Below, piece after piece: positions 41,111-50,363 of a stretch of DNA of 64,000 nucleotides (position 1 is its first letter; each line of letters starts with the position of its first letter). The position numbers were made by a program, and so were the translations under genes. The stretch is taken from contig NZ_JAAUVI010000006.1 of the NCBI RefSeq assembly GCF_021352225.1, positions 1-64,000 of the forward strand, in the 5' to 3' direction. The DNA comes from Methylobacterium sp. C25. GTDB lineage: Bacteria > Pseudomonadota > Alphaproteobacteria > Rhizobiales > Beijerinckiaceae. Under the pieces are notes generated by a model, which was not told the DNA's origin, did not search any database, and saw only the letters and a program-made list of their open reading frames with translations.

Positions 41111-42415
41111 GTGCGACAGGCTTTTGCCCGCTTCACGACCCCGAAACGGATCTTCCTGCTGATCTGCACGATGTATCTTGTCCTATACATGGATCGGGTG
41201 AACATCGGCACGGCGGCGGGCGCCATTCAGTCAGATCTCAAGCTCTCGAATACTGAACTCGGTCTCGTTTTCTCGGCTTTCGCCTATCCTTATGCGCTCA
41301 TACAGCTTTTCGGCGGGTGGGCTGGTGATCGGTTCGGCCCAAGGGTGACGCTCGCGATCTGCGGCTGCATCTTCTCGGTTGCGACCCTACTCATTGGGTT
41401 TGCCGATAGCCTGATCGGGCTGGTCGCCTGCAGGGTTCTTCTCGGGTTCGGTGAGGCGCCCGCGCTTCCTACCGCGACACGCGCAATCGCGAGCTGGACG
41501 CCCCCGGCACAATGGGGAATGGCGCAAGGCCTGACTCACGCTGCGGCCCGTGTCGGCAACGCGCTCACGCCGCCACTGATCGCCCTCTTGATCGGTTGGT
41601 TCTCGTGGCGCGGTTCATTCTTCTTCGTCGCGACGATCAGCCTCGCCTGGGTGATAACCTGGGTGGCCTACTTCCGCGACGATCCGGCAAAGCATTCGGG
41701 GACGACAGCCGAAGATCTTCGACTGTTGCCCCTGTCCGGCGAGCGGCAGAAGCGAAAGAAGGTCCCCGTCGCGAGGCTGCTCCGGCGGATCTTGCCGGTC
41801 ACGCTGGTGGACTTCTGCTATGCCTGGACACTTTGGGTCTATCTCAACTGGCTGCCGTCCTTCTTCTTAAAGAGCTACGGCCTCGATCTAAAGCAATCGG
41901 CCTTGTTCGCCGGAGGAATTCTCTGTGCCGGCATCGTCGGAGACACGCTCGGTGGCATCTGGAGCGATCGCATCCTTCACCGCACGGGCAATCTTCTGAA
42001 GGCGCGCAGTTACCTGATCGCTGGCGGCCTGATCGGGTCTCTGATCTGTCTTCTGCCAGTGCTCTTTCTCAAGGACATACACGTCGTCGCGGTAGCGTTG
42101 ACCCTCGCCTTCTTCTGCATGGAACTGGTGATCGGTCCCCTCTGGTCGGTACCGATGGACATCGCGCCCCAGTATTCGGGGACGGCAAGCGGTTTCATGA
42201 ATTTCGGCTTCGCCATCGCGGGCATCGTTTCGCCGCTCGCCTTCGGCTTCGTCATCGACCGCACGGGCGACTGGCATCTGCCCTTTGCCATGTCGATCGC
42301 ACTGCTGTTCGTCGGGGCGCTGCTCACGCTCTTCATGCGGCCGGACCGCCCATTCCAAGATGATGAAGAGACCGTTTTGTCGCCACCGGTCGAGGCTTCG
42401 GCGGCGAAGCTTTGA
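41111..42415 (+). CDS. MFS transporter of the aconitase X operon
   Basis: A 434-residue ACS-type major facilitator: YLVLYMDRVNIGTAAGAIQS, QLFGGWAGDRFGPRVTLAIC and RVLLGFGEAPALPTATRAIA follow the family. GTG 41111 is supported by GGGAGGACGTA directly upstream. It is first gene of the operon with the aconitase X subunits 45 bases downstream, so it likely imports the hydroxy-acid that AcnX dehydrates. A sugar acid or hydroxyproline-like anion are both conceivable. Confidence 0.9.
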   Translation: MRQAFARFTTPKRIFLLICTMYLVLYMDRVNIGTAAGAIQSDLKLSNTELGLVFSAFAYPYALIQLFGGWAGDRFGPRVTLAICGCIFSVATLLIGFADSLIGLVACRVLLGFGEAPALPTATRAIASWTPPAQWGMAQGLTHAAARVGNALTPPLIALLIGWFSWRGSFFFVATISLAWVITWVAYFRDDPAKHSGTTAEDLRLLPLSGERQKRKKVPVARLLRRILPVTLVDFCYAWTLWVYLNWLPSFFLKSYGLDLKQSALFAGGILCAGIVGDTLGGIWSDRILHRTGNLLKARSYLIAGGLIGSLICLLPVLFLKDIHVVAVALTLAFFCMELVIGPLWSVPMDIAPQYSGTASGFMNFGFAIAGIVSPLAFGFVIDRTGDWHLPFAMSIALLFVGALLTLFMRPDRPFQDDEETVLSPPVEASAAKL

Positions 42416-42460
42416 AATACCGCACAACCCTAATCATGCCCCCATTGGAGATGCTTAAAG

Positions 42461-43708
42461 ATGCGGTTGACTGAAGAAGAAGAGGCCATGCGGGCAGGGG
42501 CTTTTGGCCCCGTCCGTCGCTGGGCCATTGAGCATCAGATCGCCGTCGGCCAATTCTTCGACGCAGAGGATCTCGTGCCCGTCGGGCAAGCGCACATCAT
42601 GGCGGATACGGAAGCGACCGGCCCGTCCGGTGTCGCTTTCCTGGAGGAGATGGCAAAAAAGCCGGAGGCGGAGCGCCGTGTGCGCATTCCGACCATCACC
42701 GACCCGCGTGGAGTCGATTTCGACGCCTATCGGCGCCTGAAACAGACCGATGACATGGCGTCGCTTGAAGAGCGGCTGATCATGGCGTTCGAGGCACTCG
42801 GCGTGCTGATGACGAACACTTGTATCAACTACCAGACCATCCTGCCGCCCGTGCGAGGAGAACATCTCGCCTTCGGCGACACCGGTGTCGTGATCTACTC
42901 AAACAGCGTGCTGGGCGCCCGAACCAATTTCGAGGGCGGTCCCTCGGCCCTGTCAGCGGGACTGACGGGCCGAACGCCGCGTTATGCATACCATCTGGAG
43001 CAGAACAGGGTCGGCACGCGCCATTTCGCCCTCGAGCACCAGCCCGCATCGCTCAGCGATTGGGGTGCGCTCGGCGGTATCGTCGGCCGGGCAACCAACA
43101 GCTATTGGGAAGTTCCCGTTGTTTCGAACTGCGTGCGTGCGCCGAATTCCGACGAGCTCAAGCATTTCGGTGCAGCGCTGGCGAGCTTCGGATCGGTTGC
43201 GCTCTTCCATATGCCGGGCGTGACCCCGGAGGCGCCGACATTGTCAGACGCCTTTCATGGGGGGCCGATTCCGTCGGCCGAGGCGATCACGCAATCAGAT
43301 TTCGAGACCTTCTATGAGGGTTACGCTGCGCGAGGCGACAAAGTCGACGTCGTCGTTTTCTCGGCGCCGCAACTCTCGCTTCTCGAGCTTGAGCAGGTCG
43401 CCTCGCATCTCGACGGGAAGCGCGTTCACCGCGACACCACGCTCCTGGCAGTGACCTCGCCCGAAATCAAATTCGCGGCGGATCGGATGGGCCTCACGGC
43501 CCGTATCGAGGCCTCGGGTGCTTTGCTGCTCTCGGGTGTCTGCTTCTATCAGAGCTATGCGCGTGAGATGGCCGAGGCCAACGGTTGGAAGCGCCTCATG
43601 TCGAATTCAGCCAAGCTCGTGAACATCATCGGCGGGTACGGGTACAAGCCGACGCTCGCCAGCATGGAAGCCTGTGTTGCCAGTGCCGTAGCCGGGAGGG
43701 TCCTCTGA
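42461..43708 (+). CDS. acnX large: Aconitase X, large (catalytic) subunit
   Basis: This 415-residue protein matches the AcnX catalytic subunit, an Fe-S hydro-lyase related to aconitase. Family marks: the start MRLTEEEEAMRAG, LMTNTCINYQTILPPVRGEH with a cluster Cys, the substrate loop YSNSVLGARTNFEGGPSALS, GRTPRYAYHLEQNR, and SGALLLSGVCFYQSYA near the end. Known AcnX enzymes dehydrate cis-3-hydroxy-L-proline or mevalonate 5-phosphate. No proline reductase or mevalonate gene is nearby, so the substrate here is open. Stop and next start overlap (TGATG). Confidence 0.9.
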   Translation: MRLTEEEEAMRAGAFGPVRRWAIEHQIAVGQFFDAEDLVPVGQAHIMADTEATGPSGVAFLEEMAKKPEAERRVRIPTITDPRGVDFDAYRRLKQTDDMASLEERLIMAFEALGVLMTNTCINYQTILPPVRGEHLAFGDTGVVIYSNSVLGARTNFEGGPSALSAGLTGRTPRYAYHLEQNRVGTRHFALEHQPASLSDWGALGGIVGRATNSYWEVPVVSNCVRAPNSDELKHFGAALASFGSVALFHMPGVTPEAPTLSDAFHGGPIPSAEAITQSDFETFYEGYAARGDKVDVVVFSAPQLSLLELEQVASHLDGKRVHRDTTLLAVTSPEIKFAADRMGLTARIEASGALLLSGVCFYQSYAREMAEANGWKRLMSNSAKLVNIIGGYGYKPTLASMEACVASAVAGRVL

Positions 43709-44121
43709 TGCCAATCGTACTTCGCTGTCATCGCGGTCTCGGACCCGCTGTCGAGGGAACCGCCCTCGTCGCCGACGACAACTTTAGCGCCCGCTACGAC
43801 CTCGATCGCAAAACCGGCGTCTTTTCACGACCTGCCCACAAGCTGTTCGGCGAAAGTTACGTCGACAAGATACTCGTCCTGAAAACGGCGAAAGGCGGCG
43901 TCGCCTCGGCATGGATGCTGCGGGAGATGCAGCAGTTGAAGATCACGCCGCTTGCGCTCGTCTTCAATACCGTCAATCCGATCCTCGCTCAGGGCGCGGC
44001 TTTCGGGGATCTCACGATGGTCGACCGCTTTGTGGACGGCGATATCACGACCCTCATCAAGACCGGTGACAAGGTCAGGATCGAGCCGGACGAGGGTGTC
44101 CTCACAATCCTCGATGAGTGA
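43708..44121 (+). CDS. acnX small: Aconitase X, small (swivel) subunit
   Basis: A 137-residue swivel-domain protein: VLRCHRGLGPAVEGTALVAD, then SRPAHKLFGESYVDKILVLK, KGGVASAWMLREMQ and FVDGDITTLIKTGDKVRIEP. These match the small subunit of two-part AcnX enzymes, with the Ser in the GVAS segment near the active site. ATG 43708 shares one base with the stop of the large subunit gene, so translation is coupled. It belongs to the GntR-linked operon and would act only as a complex with the large subunit. Confidence 0.9.
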   Translation: MPIVLRCHRGLGPAVEGTALVADDNFSARYDLDRKTGVFSRPAHKLFGESYVDKILVLKTAKGGVASAWMLREMQQLKITPLALVFNTVNPILAQGAAFGDLTMVDRFVDGDITTLIKTGDKVRIEPDEGVLTILDE

Positions 44122-44347
44122 TCCGGTGGTGGTCGTCGGATCTGCACTGCCGAGGGATTGAAGCCAGCCATCAGTCCCGGCGCTGAGCCTCGCCGGATTT
44201 CGACGGCTGCCCCATTGCGACCATTCAGGCTGTTCGCGAAGGCCAGAGCGACGGCCAGAAACGAGATGCTGCCTCGGGCATCCGCGTCGACCGCTGGGGG
44301 GCCGGAAGCCGCCATCGGCACATCCGCTTTTCAGACGCGGGAAAGCA

Positions 44348-46429
44348 TCACTTCCGCAGCGCCACGCCCTTCGTGGTGAAGCGCGGGGCGCCGGGATGAC
44401 GCATGGGTCGCTGCCGGCCTCCCGCCTTGCCCGCACCCGGACCCGCGCCCGTTCCCGGCGGCTGCGAGAACGGCACGAGTTGGTCCGGCCTCGGCCCGAT
44501 GAGGTCCGCGCGGCCCATCGCCTTCAGAGCCTCGCGCAAGACAGGCCAGTTCTCGGGGTCGTGGTAGCGCAGGAAGGCCTTGTGAAGCCGGCGCTGGCGC
44601 AGGCCCTTGATCGCATCGACCTGCTCGCTGCCGCCGCGCCGGACGCCGCGCAGCGGGTTCAGCTCGGTGTGATACATCGCCGTCGCGGTCGCCATCGGCG
44701 AGGGCAGGAAGGTCTGCACCTGGTCGGCGCGGTAGTCGTTCTTCTTGAGCCAGAGCGCGAGGTTCATCATGTCCTCGTCGGTCGTGCCCGGATGCGCCGC
44801 GATGAAATACGGGATCAGGTAGTATTTCTTGCCGGCCTTCTTCGCGGCCGCCTCGAACATCTCCTTGAAGCGGTCGTAGGTTCCGATTCCTGGCTTCATC
44901 ATCAGGTCGAGGGGCCCGCGCTCGGTATGCTCGGGCGCGATCTTCAGGCGGCCGCCGACATGGTGGGTGACGAGTTCCTCGACATATTCGGGGCTCCTCA
45001 CCGCGAGGTCGTAGCGCACGCCGGAGGCGACCATCACCTTCTTGACGCCCTTCACCTCGCGGACCTTGCGGTAGAGCCGGATCAGGTCGTCGTGTGAGGT
45101 GTTCAGGTTCGGGCAGATGTCCGGGAAGACGCAGGAGGGCAGCCGGCAGGCCGCCTCGATCTTCGGGTCCTTGCAGGCCATCCGGTACATGTTGGCGGTG
45201 GGCCCGCCGACATCGGAGATCACGCCGGTGAAGCCCGGCGTCTTGTCGCGGATCCGCTCGATCTCGCGCAGGATCGAGCCCTCCGAGCGGTTCTGGATGA
45301 CGCGACCCTCGTGCTCGGTGATGGAGCAGAAGGTGCAGCCGCCGAAGCAGCCGCGCATGATCGTCACCGAAAACTTGATCATGTCCCAGGCGGGAATCTT
45401 GGCGTCGCCGTAGGACGGATGCGGCGCGCGGGCGTAGGGCAGGTCGTAGACCGCATCCATCTCGTCGCTGGAGAGCGGGATGGGCGGCGGGTTCAGCCAG
45501 AGGTCGCGGTCGCCGTGGCGCTGGACGAGCGGGCGCGCATTGCCGGGATTGGCCTCCCGGTGCAGCACGCGCGAGGCGCGGGCATAGGCCTCCTTGTCGT
45601 CCCTGACCTCGTCGTAGGCGGGGAGCCGGATCACGGTGTCGCCGGGGCGTCGGTTGGCGGCCTCGTCGGCAGACTCGAGATCGTCGGCCGGCAGCTCGGT
45701 GTAGGTCTCGGGCACGCGGCGAAACAGGGCGACGCCGCGGATGGAATCGAGCTCGCGCGGCGTCTCGCCGGCGGCCATGCGGTTCGCCACCTCGACCACG
45801 GCGCGCTCGGCATTGCCGTAGATCAGCAGATCCGCCTTGGCATCCGCCAGGATCGAGCGGCGCACCTTGTCGGACCAGTAATCGTAATGGGCGATGCGGC
45901 GCAAAGAGGCCTCGATGCCGCCGAGCACGATCGGCACATCCTTGAACGCTTCGCGGCAGCGCTGGGTGTAGACGATGGTGCAGCGGTCCGGGCGCCGGCC
46001 ACCCTCACCGCCGGCCGTATAGGCATCGTCATGGCGCAGCCGCCGGTCGGCCGTGTAGCGGTTCACCATCGAATCGAGATTGCCGCCGGTCACGCCGAAG
46101 AACAGCTTCGGCCGGCCCAGCGCCTTGAACGGCTCCGCCGACTGCCAATCGGGCTGCGCGATGATACCGACTCGGAACCCCTGCGCTTCGAGCAGCCGGC
46201 CGATGATCGCCATGCCGAAGCTCGGATGATCGACATAGGCGTCGCCCGTCACCAGGACGATGTCGCAGGCATCCCAGCCGAGCGCCGCCATCTCGGCGCG
46301 GCTCATCGGCAGGAACGGCGCCGCCTTTCTGGAAGACTGCATTGTGCAGGCGAGGGGCGCCGAGAATCGCTCGGCAGACGTTTGGATTTCCATGGGGCCT
46401 TGCATAGGCCGCCCGGGCCGCGATCTCAA
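44348..46429 (-). CDS. ygiQ: YgiQ-family radical SAM protein
   Basis: A 693-residue radical SAM protein. The [4Fe-4S] motif CxxxCxxC is CFGGCTFCS in [20 protein letters not shown]. The N-terminal domain is cobalamin-binding-like ([31 protein letters not shown]), and the C-terminal DUF3362-type tail ends in a Gly/Pro-rich stretch. The family is widely conserved but its substrate is not established. ATG 46429 gives a leader; ATG 46393 ([10 protein letters not shown]) may be the true start. The gene seems unrelated to the flanking operons. Confidence 0.92.
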   Translation of the reverse strand: MRSRPGRPMQGPMEIQTSAERFSAPLACTMQSSRKAAPFLPMSRAEMAALGWDACDIVLVTGDAYVDHPSFGMAIIGRLLEAQGFRVGIIAQPDWQSAEPFKALGRPKLFFGVTGGNLDSMVNRYTADRRLRHDDAYTAGGEGGRRPDRCTIVYTQRCREAFKDVPIVLGGIEASLRRIAHYDYWSDKVRRSILADAKADLLIYGNAERAVVEVANRMAAGETPRELDSIRGVALFRRVPETYTELPADDLESADEAANRRPGDTVIRLPAYDEVRDDKEAYARASRVLHREANPGNARPLVQRHGDRDLWLNPPPIPLSSDEMDAVYDLPYARAPHPSYGDAKIPAWDMIKFSVTIMRGCFGGCTFCSITEHEGRVIQNRSEGSILREIERIRDKTPGFTGVISDVGGPTANMYRMACKDPKIEAACRLPSCVFPDICPNLNTSHDDLIRLYRKVREVKGVKKVMVASGVRYDLAVRSPEYVEELVTHHVGGRLKIAPEHTERGPLDLMMKPGIGTYDRFKEMFEAAAKKAGKKYYLIPYFIAAHPGTTDEDMMNLALWLKKNDYRADQVQTFLPSPMATATAMYHTELNPLRGVRRGGSEQVDAIKGLRQRRLHKAFLRYHDPENWPVLREALKAMGRADLIGPRPDQLVPFSQPPGTGAGPGAGKAGGRQRPMRHPGAPRFTTKGVALRK

Positions 46430-46929
46430 CGAACGGCAAGCGGGGAGTTAGTCGCCGCCTCGTTCCCGGGCCCCAAAAATCTCCTCGCCCGGTTCCGCCC
46501 GCTTGCCGCGGCCCAACCGCAAGATCGGAGCGAGCTTCGCCAGATCGCCGCCCGACTACCTGGATTGCAGGCCCAGGGCTCTCTTTCGCGCTCAAATCCC
46601 AAGCCACATTGCGTCATCAGTGGGTTGGCTCGGCCCTGACGAGGCCCTCTGGCAAAGCCTAATCGGCTTGGCCCAGCCCGCCAGACCTATGAGCCCATAA
46701 AGAGATTCAATTATCGGTCGCTGATCCCCTGGTCCATCCTCAGACCAGTGATGCGAAGCTAGAGACGAGTGCGGCAAGCATATCTTCGATCGACATGCAA
46801 ATACATCGTCCGATTATTAGAAGACGGTTGTCTGCCTGACGTAACGGCTCATCGCATCCCCCGTTCTGTGGCGTGTCTCGGCGGCTCGTCATGGGCGCAC
46901 GATACACGGCTGTATTGGGAGGAAACCAG
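46430..46929. other. Spacer upstream of the methanesulfonate monooxygenase genes
   Basis: Five hundred bases separate ygiQ from msmA. No gene was recognised. The part from 46780 to 46850 is relatively AT-rich (CATCGTCCGATTATTAGAAG) and is the natural place for the msm promoter. No palindromic operator stands out. Confidence 0.4.
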
Positions 46930-48177
46930 ATGCCCGCTAGAAACCACAGTCAGTGGACCGCAAAACCACCCCTGCAGAGCAGCGAGTGGATCGATAGTCG
47001 GATTTATACTGAAGAGGCCATCTTCGAGGAGGAGATGGAGAAGATCTTCAAAAAGACCTGGATCCCCGTCTGCCACGAATCTGAGCTCCCGAAGGCCTAC
47101 GACTTCAGAACGACCAGCATCGCGCGCGAGCCAGTCATCGTCTGCCGTGGCCCAGACAACGTGATCCGCGCGTTCCTGAACGTCTGCCCGCATCGCGGGA
47201 TGATCATCGAACGGCGCCCGTCGGGAAGCTTCTTCGAACCTCAGCCGTCGGGAAATCCCAAGCGGATGACCTGCATGTTCCATGCGTGGCAGTTCGATAT
47301 GAAAGGGAACTGCGTCTACGTCAGCCGCGAGAAGGAGGGATACCAGGATCGTCTTTGCAAAGAGGACGTAGGCCTTCGCCGCCTTCGTTGCGAAGTCAAA
47401 TTCGGTGGGTTCGTCTGGGTGAATCTCGACGACAATCCCCTCTCGCTCGAAGACTGGGCAGGCAAGCCGTTCGAATGCCTCCGCAAGACACTTGAGGCCG
47501 AGCCGCTCGAAGTCTTTCACTACCACAAGGCTATCGTGGAAACCAACTACAAGCTTTGGCACGATACGAATTGTGAATTCTATCACGATTTCATGCACTA
47601 CCATAACCGCGTCACCGGCTTCAACGACGCGTACTTTGCCCGGAAGAACGAGTCCTTCGAGAATGGCCACATCGTCGTCGGGACATTCGAGGTGAACTAT
47701 GATCAGTACGAGGGCTTCGAAAGTCGAGCCGGGCTCTCCTTCCCGCATCTGCCGCCCAATCAATGGTACATGATCGACCTGTTCCCCGGCATGAACTTCA
47801 ACCTGCGCGGTTCCGCCCTCCGGTGCGACACGGTCACCCCGCTCGGTCCGAACAAGCTCATGATCGAGTTCCGCGGATTGGGATTGAAGAGCGACAGTGC
47901 CGAAGACCGGCAGACCCGGATCAACCACCACAACTCCATCTGGGGACCATTCGGTCGAAACCTGCATGAAGACCTCATCGGCGTGCAGGGGCAGGGCACG
48001 ACGATGCGACCGGGTTCGGAGCCTCGCCGAATCCTTCATGGTCGCCAGGAAAACCAAACCATTCACGACGAGAACGGCATGCGCCACTACTATGACGAGT
48101 GGGGCCGCTGGATGAACCGGATGCCGAACGATCCGGAAAAAATCTTCGCAGAACGCGAACTGATCGCTGCGGAGTAG
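46930..48177 (+). CDS. msmA: Methanesulfonate monooxygenase, hydroxylase large subunit
   Basis: The 415-residue Rieske oxygenase alpha subunit would hydroxylate methanesulfonate, releasing formaldehyde and sulfite. The Rieske ligands are Cys86 and His88 (CPHRG) and Cys115 and His118 (CMFHAW), 26 residues apart; other Rieske oxygenases have about 16-18. This C-x-H-x26-C-x2-H spacing and the length are described for MsmA. The catalytic iron site lies in NCEFYHDFMHYH (Glu216, His219, His223/225). ATG 46930 follows GGGAGG; the frame upstream to 46873 is not conserved in style. A desulfonating dioxygenase for another sulfonate is the alternative. Confidence 0.85.
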   Translation: MPARNHSQWTAKPPLQSSEWIDSRIYTEEAIFEEEMEKIFKKTWIPVCHESELPKAYDFRTTSIAREPVIVCRGPDNVIRAFLNVCPHRGMIIERRPSGSFFEPQPSGNPKRMTCMFHAWQFDMKGNCVYVSREKEGYQDRLCKEDVGLRRLRCEVKFGGFVWVNLDDNPLSLEDWAGKPFECLRKTLEAEPLEVFHYHKAIVETNYKLWHDTNCEFYHDFMHYHNRVTGFNDAYFARKNESFENGHIVVGTFEVNYDQYEGFESRAGLSFPHLPPNQWYMIDLFPGMNFNLRGSALRCDTVTPLGPNKLMIEFRGLGLKSDSAEDRQTRINHHNSIWGPFGRNLHEDLIGVQGQGTTMRPGSEPRRILHGRQENQTIHDENGMRHYYDEWGRWMNRMPNDPEKIFAERELIAAE

Positions 48178-48268
48178 CGAGACGTTCTTGGGCGGCAGTT
48201 CAGTTCGATCCGCCGCCCAGACGACCCGAAGATAATCAACACACAAACAATTCTGGGAGGGTACCGCC

Positions 48269-48751
48269 ATGGACGCGGCAAGCGCCGTCCGCGAGGCAAT
48301 TGGCCGAGCAACCGTCTATCTCGACGACCAGCGCTGGAACGACTGGCTCGATCTCTGCGCCGACGATTTTCATTACGCAATCAAGTCCTTCAGCCCCGAA
48401 ATCAACTACGACATGACCTACTTGCAAGGCAGTCGCAGAGACATGGAGAGCTTGATTAAGCTCCTTCCCAAGCACAACACCGATCATTCCCCCCTCAGCC
48501 GTCACACCAATGTTTGCACCATCGATGTCGATGCTGATGGCAAGAATGCCTCTGCCGTCAGTTCCGTCGCCGTCTATCAGCACCTCCTCGACGGCACCAA
48601 CTCCCATGTCGACTCAGGGGAGAGCCGGCTGTTCCTTGTCGGAAAGTATATCGACAAGTTTCGGATCGAAGAGGGACGTCCGATTTTTGTTAGTCGCGAA
48701 GTGCGTCTTCAAAATAGGCGCCTCGACAAAGGATCGCACTGGCCGATCTAG
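48269..48751 (+). CDS. msmB: Methanesulfonate monooxygenase, hydroxylase small subunit
   Basis: A 160-residue protein of the ring-hydroxylating oxygenase beta-subunit fold (NTF2-like): IGRATVYLDDQRWNDWLDLC, DDFHYAIKSFSPEINYDMTY, and GKYIDKFRIEEGRPIFVSRE. These subunits stabilise the alpha-beta hexamer. It follows msmA by 91 bases with GGGAGGGTACC before the ATG. It is somewhat shorter than the MsmB described from other methylotrophs as I recall it (about 180 residues). Confidence 0.82.
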   Translation: MDAASAVREAIGRATVYLDDQRWNDWLDLCADDFHYAIKSFSPEINYDMTYLQGSRRDMESLIKLLPKHNTDHSPLSRHTNVCTIDVDADGKNASAVSSVAVYQHLLDGTNSHVDSGESRLFLVGKYIDKFRIEEGRPIFVSREVRLQNRRLDKGSHWPI

Positions 48752-48868
48752 CAGATACGATCATATGTTCTTGGGCAATTGGCCGGAACAAGTATTCCAG
48801 TTTTGCTCGCTATCTGCTTTGGAATGCTGAAGCAGGATTGGAACCACTTGCGTTCCCGCGGAGGAAAC

Positions 48869-49234
48869 ATGAGTTGGAAGTATCTGTGTGAAGTCTCCGA
48901 TGTGGAGACGAATTCCGTCAAGCTGATCGATGTCGATGGCGTCTCCGTGCTTGTTGCGAACTATGGCGGCGGCTTTAGGGCCATGCCGCCGATCTGCCCG
49001 CATATGGAGGAGCCGCTTGCCGAGTCGGGGGTCATCGCGAACTGCATCCTAACCTGCACCAAGCATCTTTGGGCCTGGGATCTCCGGAACCTGTCGATGA
49101 TCGGCGAGACGGAGAGAGATCTGAAGACCTACGAAGTCAAGCAGGAAGGAGACAAGGTTCTCGCCCTCATCGACGGAGAGTTGACCTACGACTTCGACGA
49201 GGAGGGCGACGATGACGACGATTTCTTCAAATAG
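48869..49234 (+). CDS. msmC: Rieske-type ferredoxin of the oxygenase
   Basis: A 121-residue Rieske ferredoxin that passes electrons from reductase to hydroxylase. The ligands are CPHMEEP and CTKHLW, with 17 residues between, the normal spacing. The start MSWKYLCEVSD is supported by GGAGG immediately upstream; the frame extends further but without homology. The tail is very acidic (DFDEEGDDDDDFFK). The end overlaps the reductase gene by 23 bases, implying coupled translation. Confidence 0.86.
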   Translation: MSWKYLCEVSDVETNSVKLIDVDGVSVLVANYGGGFRAMPPICPHMEEPLAESGVIANCILTCTKHLWAWDLRNLSMIGETERDLKTYEVKQEGDKVLALIDGELTYDFDEEGDDDDDFFK

Positions 49235-50357
49235 AACCGGAACGTCCTCATCGAACCTCCGCACGGACGAGGACGTGATTGATCAGGTGGTACGGCCCTC
49301 GAACGACACCTGCCTCGTTGAGGTGCAGTCCAAAGCGGGCCTGACCGCCTTCGCATGCAGCAAGAACGAAAGCCTGCTGTTGGCCGGCCTTCGGCAGGGT
49401 CTGACATTGCCCTACGAGTGCGCCTCTGGAACCTGCGGATCCTGTCGCGCTCGGCTGGATTCCGGGGACGTCGCGAATTGCTGGCCGGATGCTCCGGGGC
49501 ACATGAAGATCAAGCCCGCCAAGGGTGACATCCTGATGTGTCAAAGCCGCCCGCTCGGAGATTGCTCGCTTCGGGTGCCTGCCAACGTCGTGGAGGGCTT
49601 CGCCCGCTATGAACTTCCAACACACCACAACGGACGGATTGAGCGGCTCGACAGGCTGACTTCGGACGTCATCCACTTCGATGTCGTTCTCGCCGAGCCG
49701 ATGTCGTTCGACGCAGGCCAGTTCGTCCTGCTGCAGATCCCCGGCCTCGAAGGTATGCGCGCATACTCGATGGTGAATTACGAGCGCAGAACCCGTCGCC
49801 TATCCCTGGTGGTCAAACGCAAGCCAGGGGGCGGCTTCGGGGACTGGCTCTTCGAGCGCGCAGCTGCGGCAGACAAGATCGACGTATTCGGCCCCCTGGG
49901 CAGCGCAACGTTCCACCCGGATGAAGGTCATGATCTCCTGATGGTCGCCGGCGGCTCCGGTATCGCTGGAATGATGTCCATTCTCGAGAGAGCGACCAAC
50001 GAGGGTCATTTCGAGAGCCACAGGGGCCATGTCTTTTTCGGGGTACGAACGGTCGACGACTGCTTCTACCTCGATAAGTTCAGCCGGTACGTGGACAGGG
50101 CCCGCGGCAATCTCGAGGTGACGATCGCATTGTCGGACGCACCACCGCAGGGTCCGGTGGAGGGCGCCCATCCGGACATCCGTTTTGCAACCGGACTGGT
50201 GCACGAGGTCTGCGGCCGGGACATGCAGGGCCGATTCAGCGACAGAATGATGTCGTACCTCGCTGGGCCGCCGCCGATGGTCGATGGGGCTCTCCGGACT
50301 CTCATCGGCACCGGAAAGGTTACCCCCGATCGCATCCGCTACGACAAGTTCGGGTAA
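49212..50357 (+). CDS. msmD: Oxygenase reductase (plant-type 2Fe-2S, FAD, NADH)
   Basis: A 381-residue reductase supplying electrons from NADH. Domain order: a plant-type [2Fe-2S] domain (YECASGTCGSCRARLDSG, last Cys in MCQSRPLGDC), an FAD domain (RAYSMVNYERRTRRLS) and an NAD domain (LLMVAGGSGIAGMMSILERA, then MSYLAGPPPMVDGALRTL). GAGGAGGGCG lies just before ATG 49212 within the end of msmC, which fixes the start. It completes the four-part msmABCD set. Confidence 0.88.
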   Translation: MTTISSNRTGTSSSNLRTDEDVIDQVVRPSNDTCLVEVQSKAGLTAFACSKNESLLLAGLRQGLTLPYECASGTCGSCRARLDSGDVANCWPDAPGHMKIKPAKGDILMCQSRPLGDCSLRVPANVVEGFARYELPTHHNGRIERLDRLTSDVIHFDVVLAEPMSFDAGQFVLLQIPGLEGMRAYSMVNYERRTRRLSLVVKRKPGGGFGDWLFERAAAADKIDVFGPLGSATFHPDEGHDLLMVAGGSGIAGMMSILERATNEGHFESHRGHVFFGVRTVDDCFYLDKFSRYVDRARGNLEVTIALSDAPPQGPVEGAHPDIRFATGLVHEVCGRDMQGRFSDRMMSYLAGPPPMVDGALRTLIGTGKVTPDRIRYDKFG

Positions 50358-50363
50358 GCCGGC

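Noticed and set aside
42461-44121. Calling the AcnX pair a cis-3-hydroxyproline dehydratase
   Set aside because: The family fits, but no proline reductase or hydroxyproline gene is nearby, so the substrate cannot be stated from sequence alone.
44396-46639. Rightward frames opposite ygiQ (233 and 442 codons)
   Set aside because: Shadow frames; the opposite strand has the radical SAM motif CFGGCTFC and full family length.
46849-48270. 473-codon leftward frame opposite msmA
   Set aside because: Antisense to a well-supported Rieske oxygenase subunit; no recognisable domain and no ribosome binding site.
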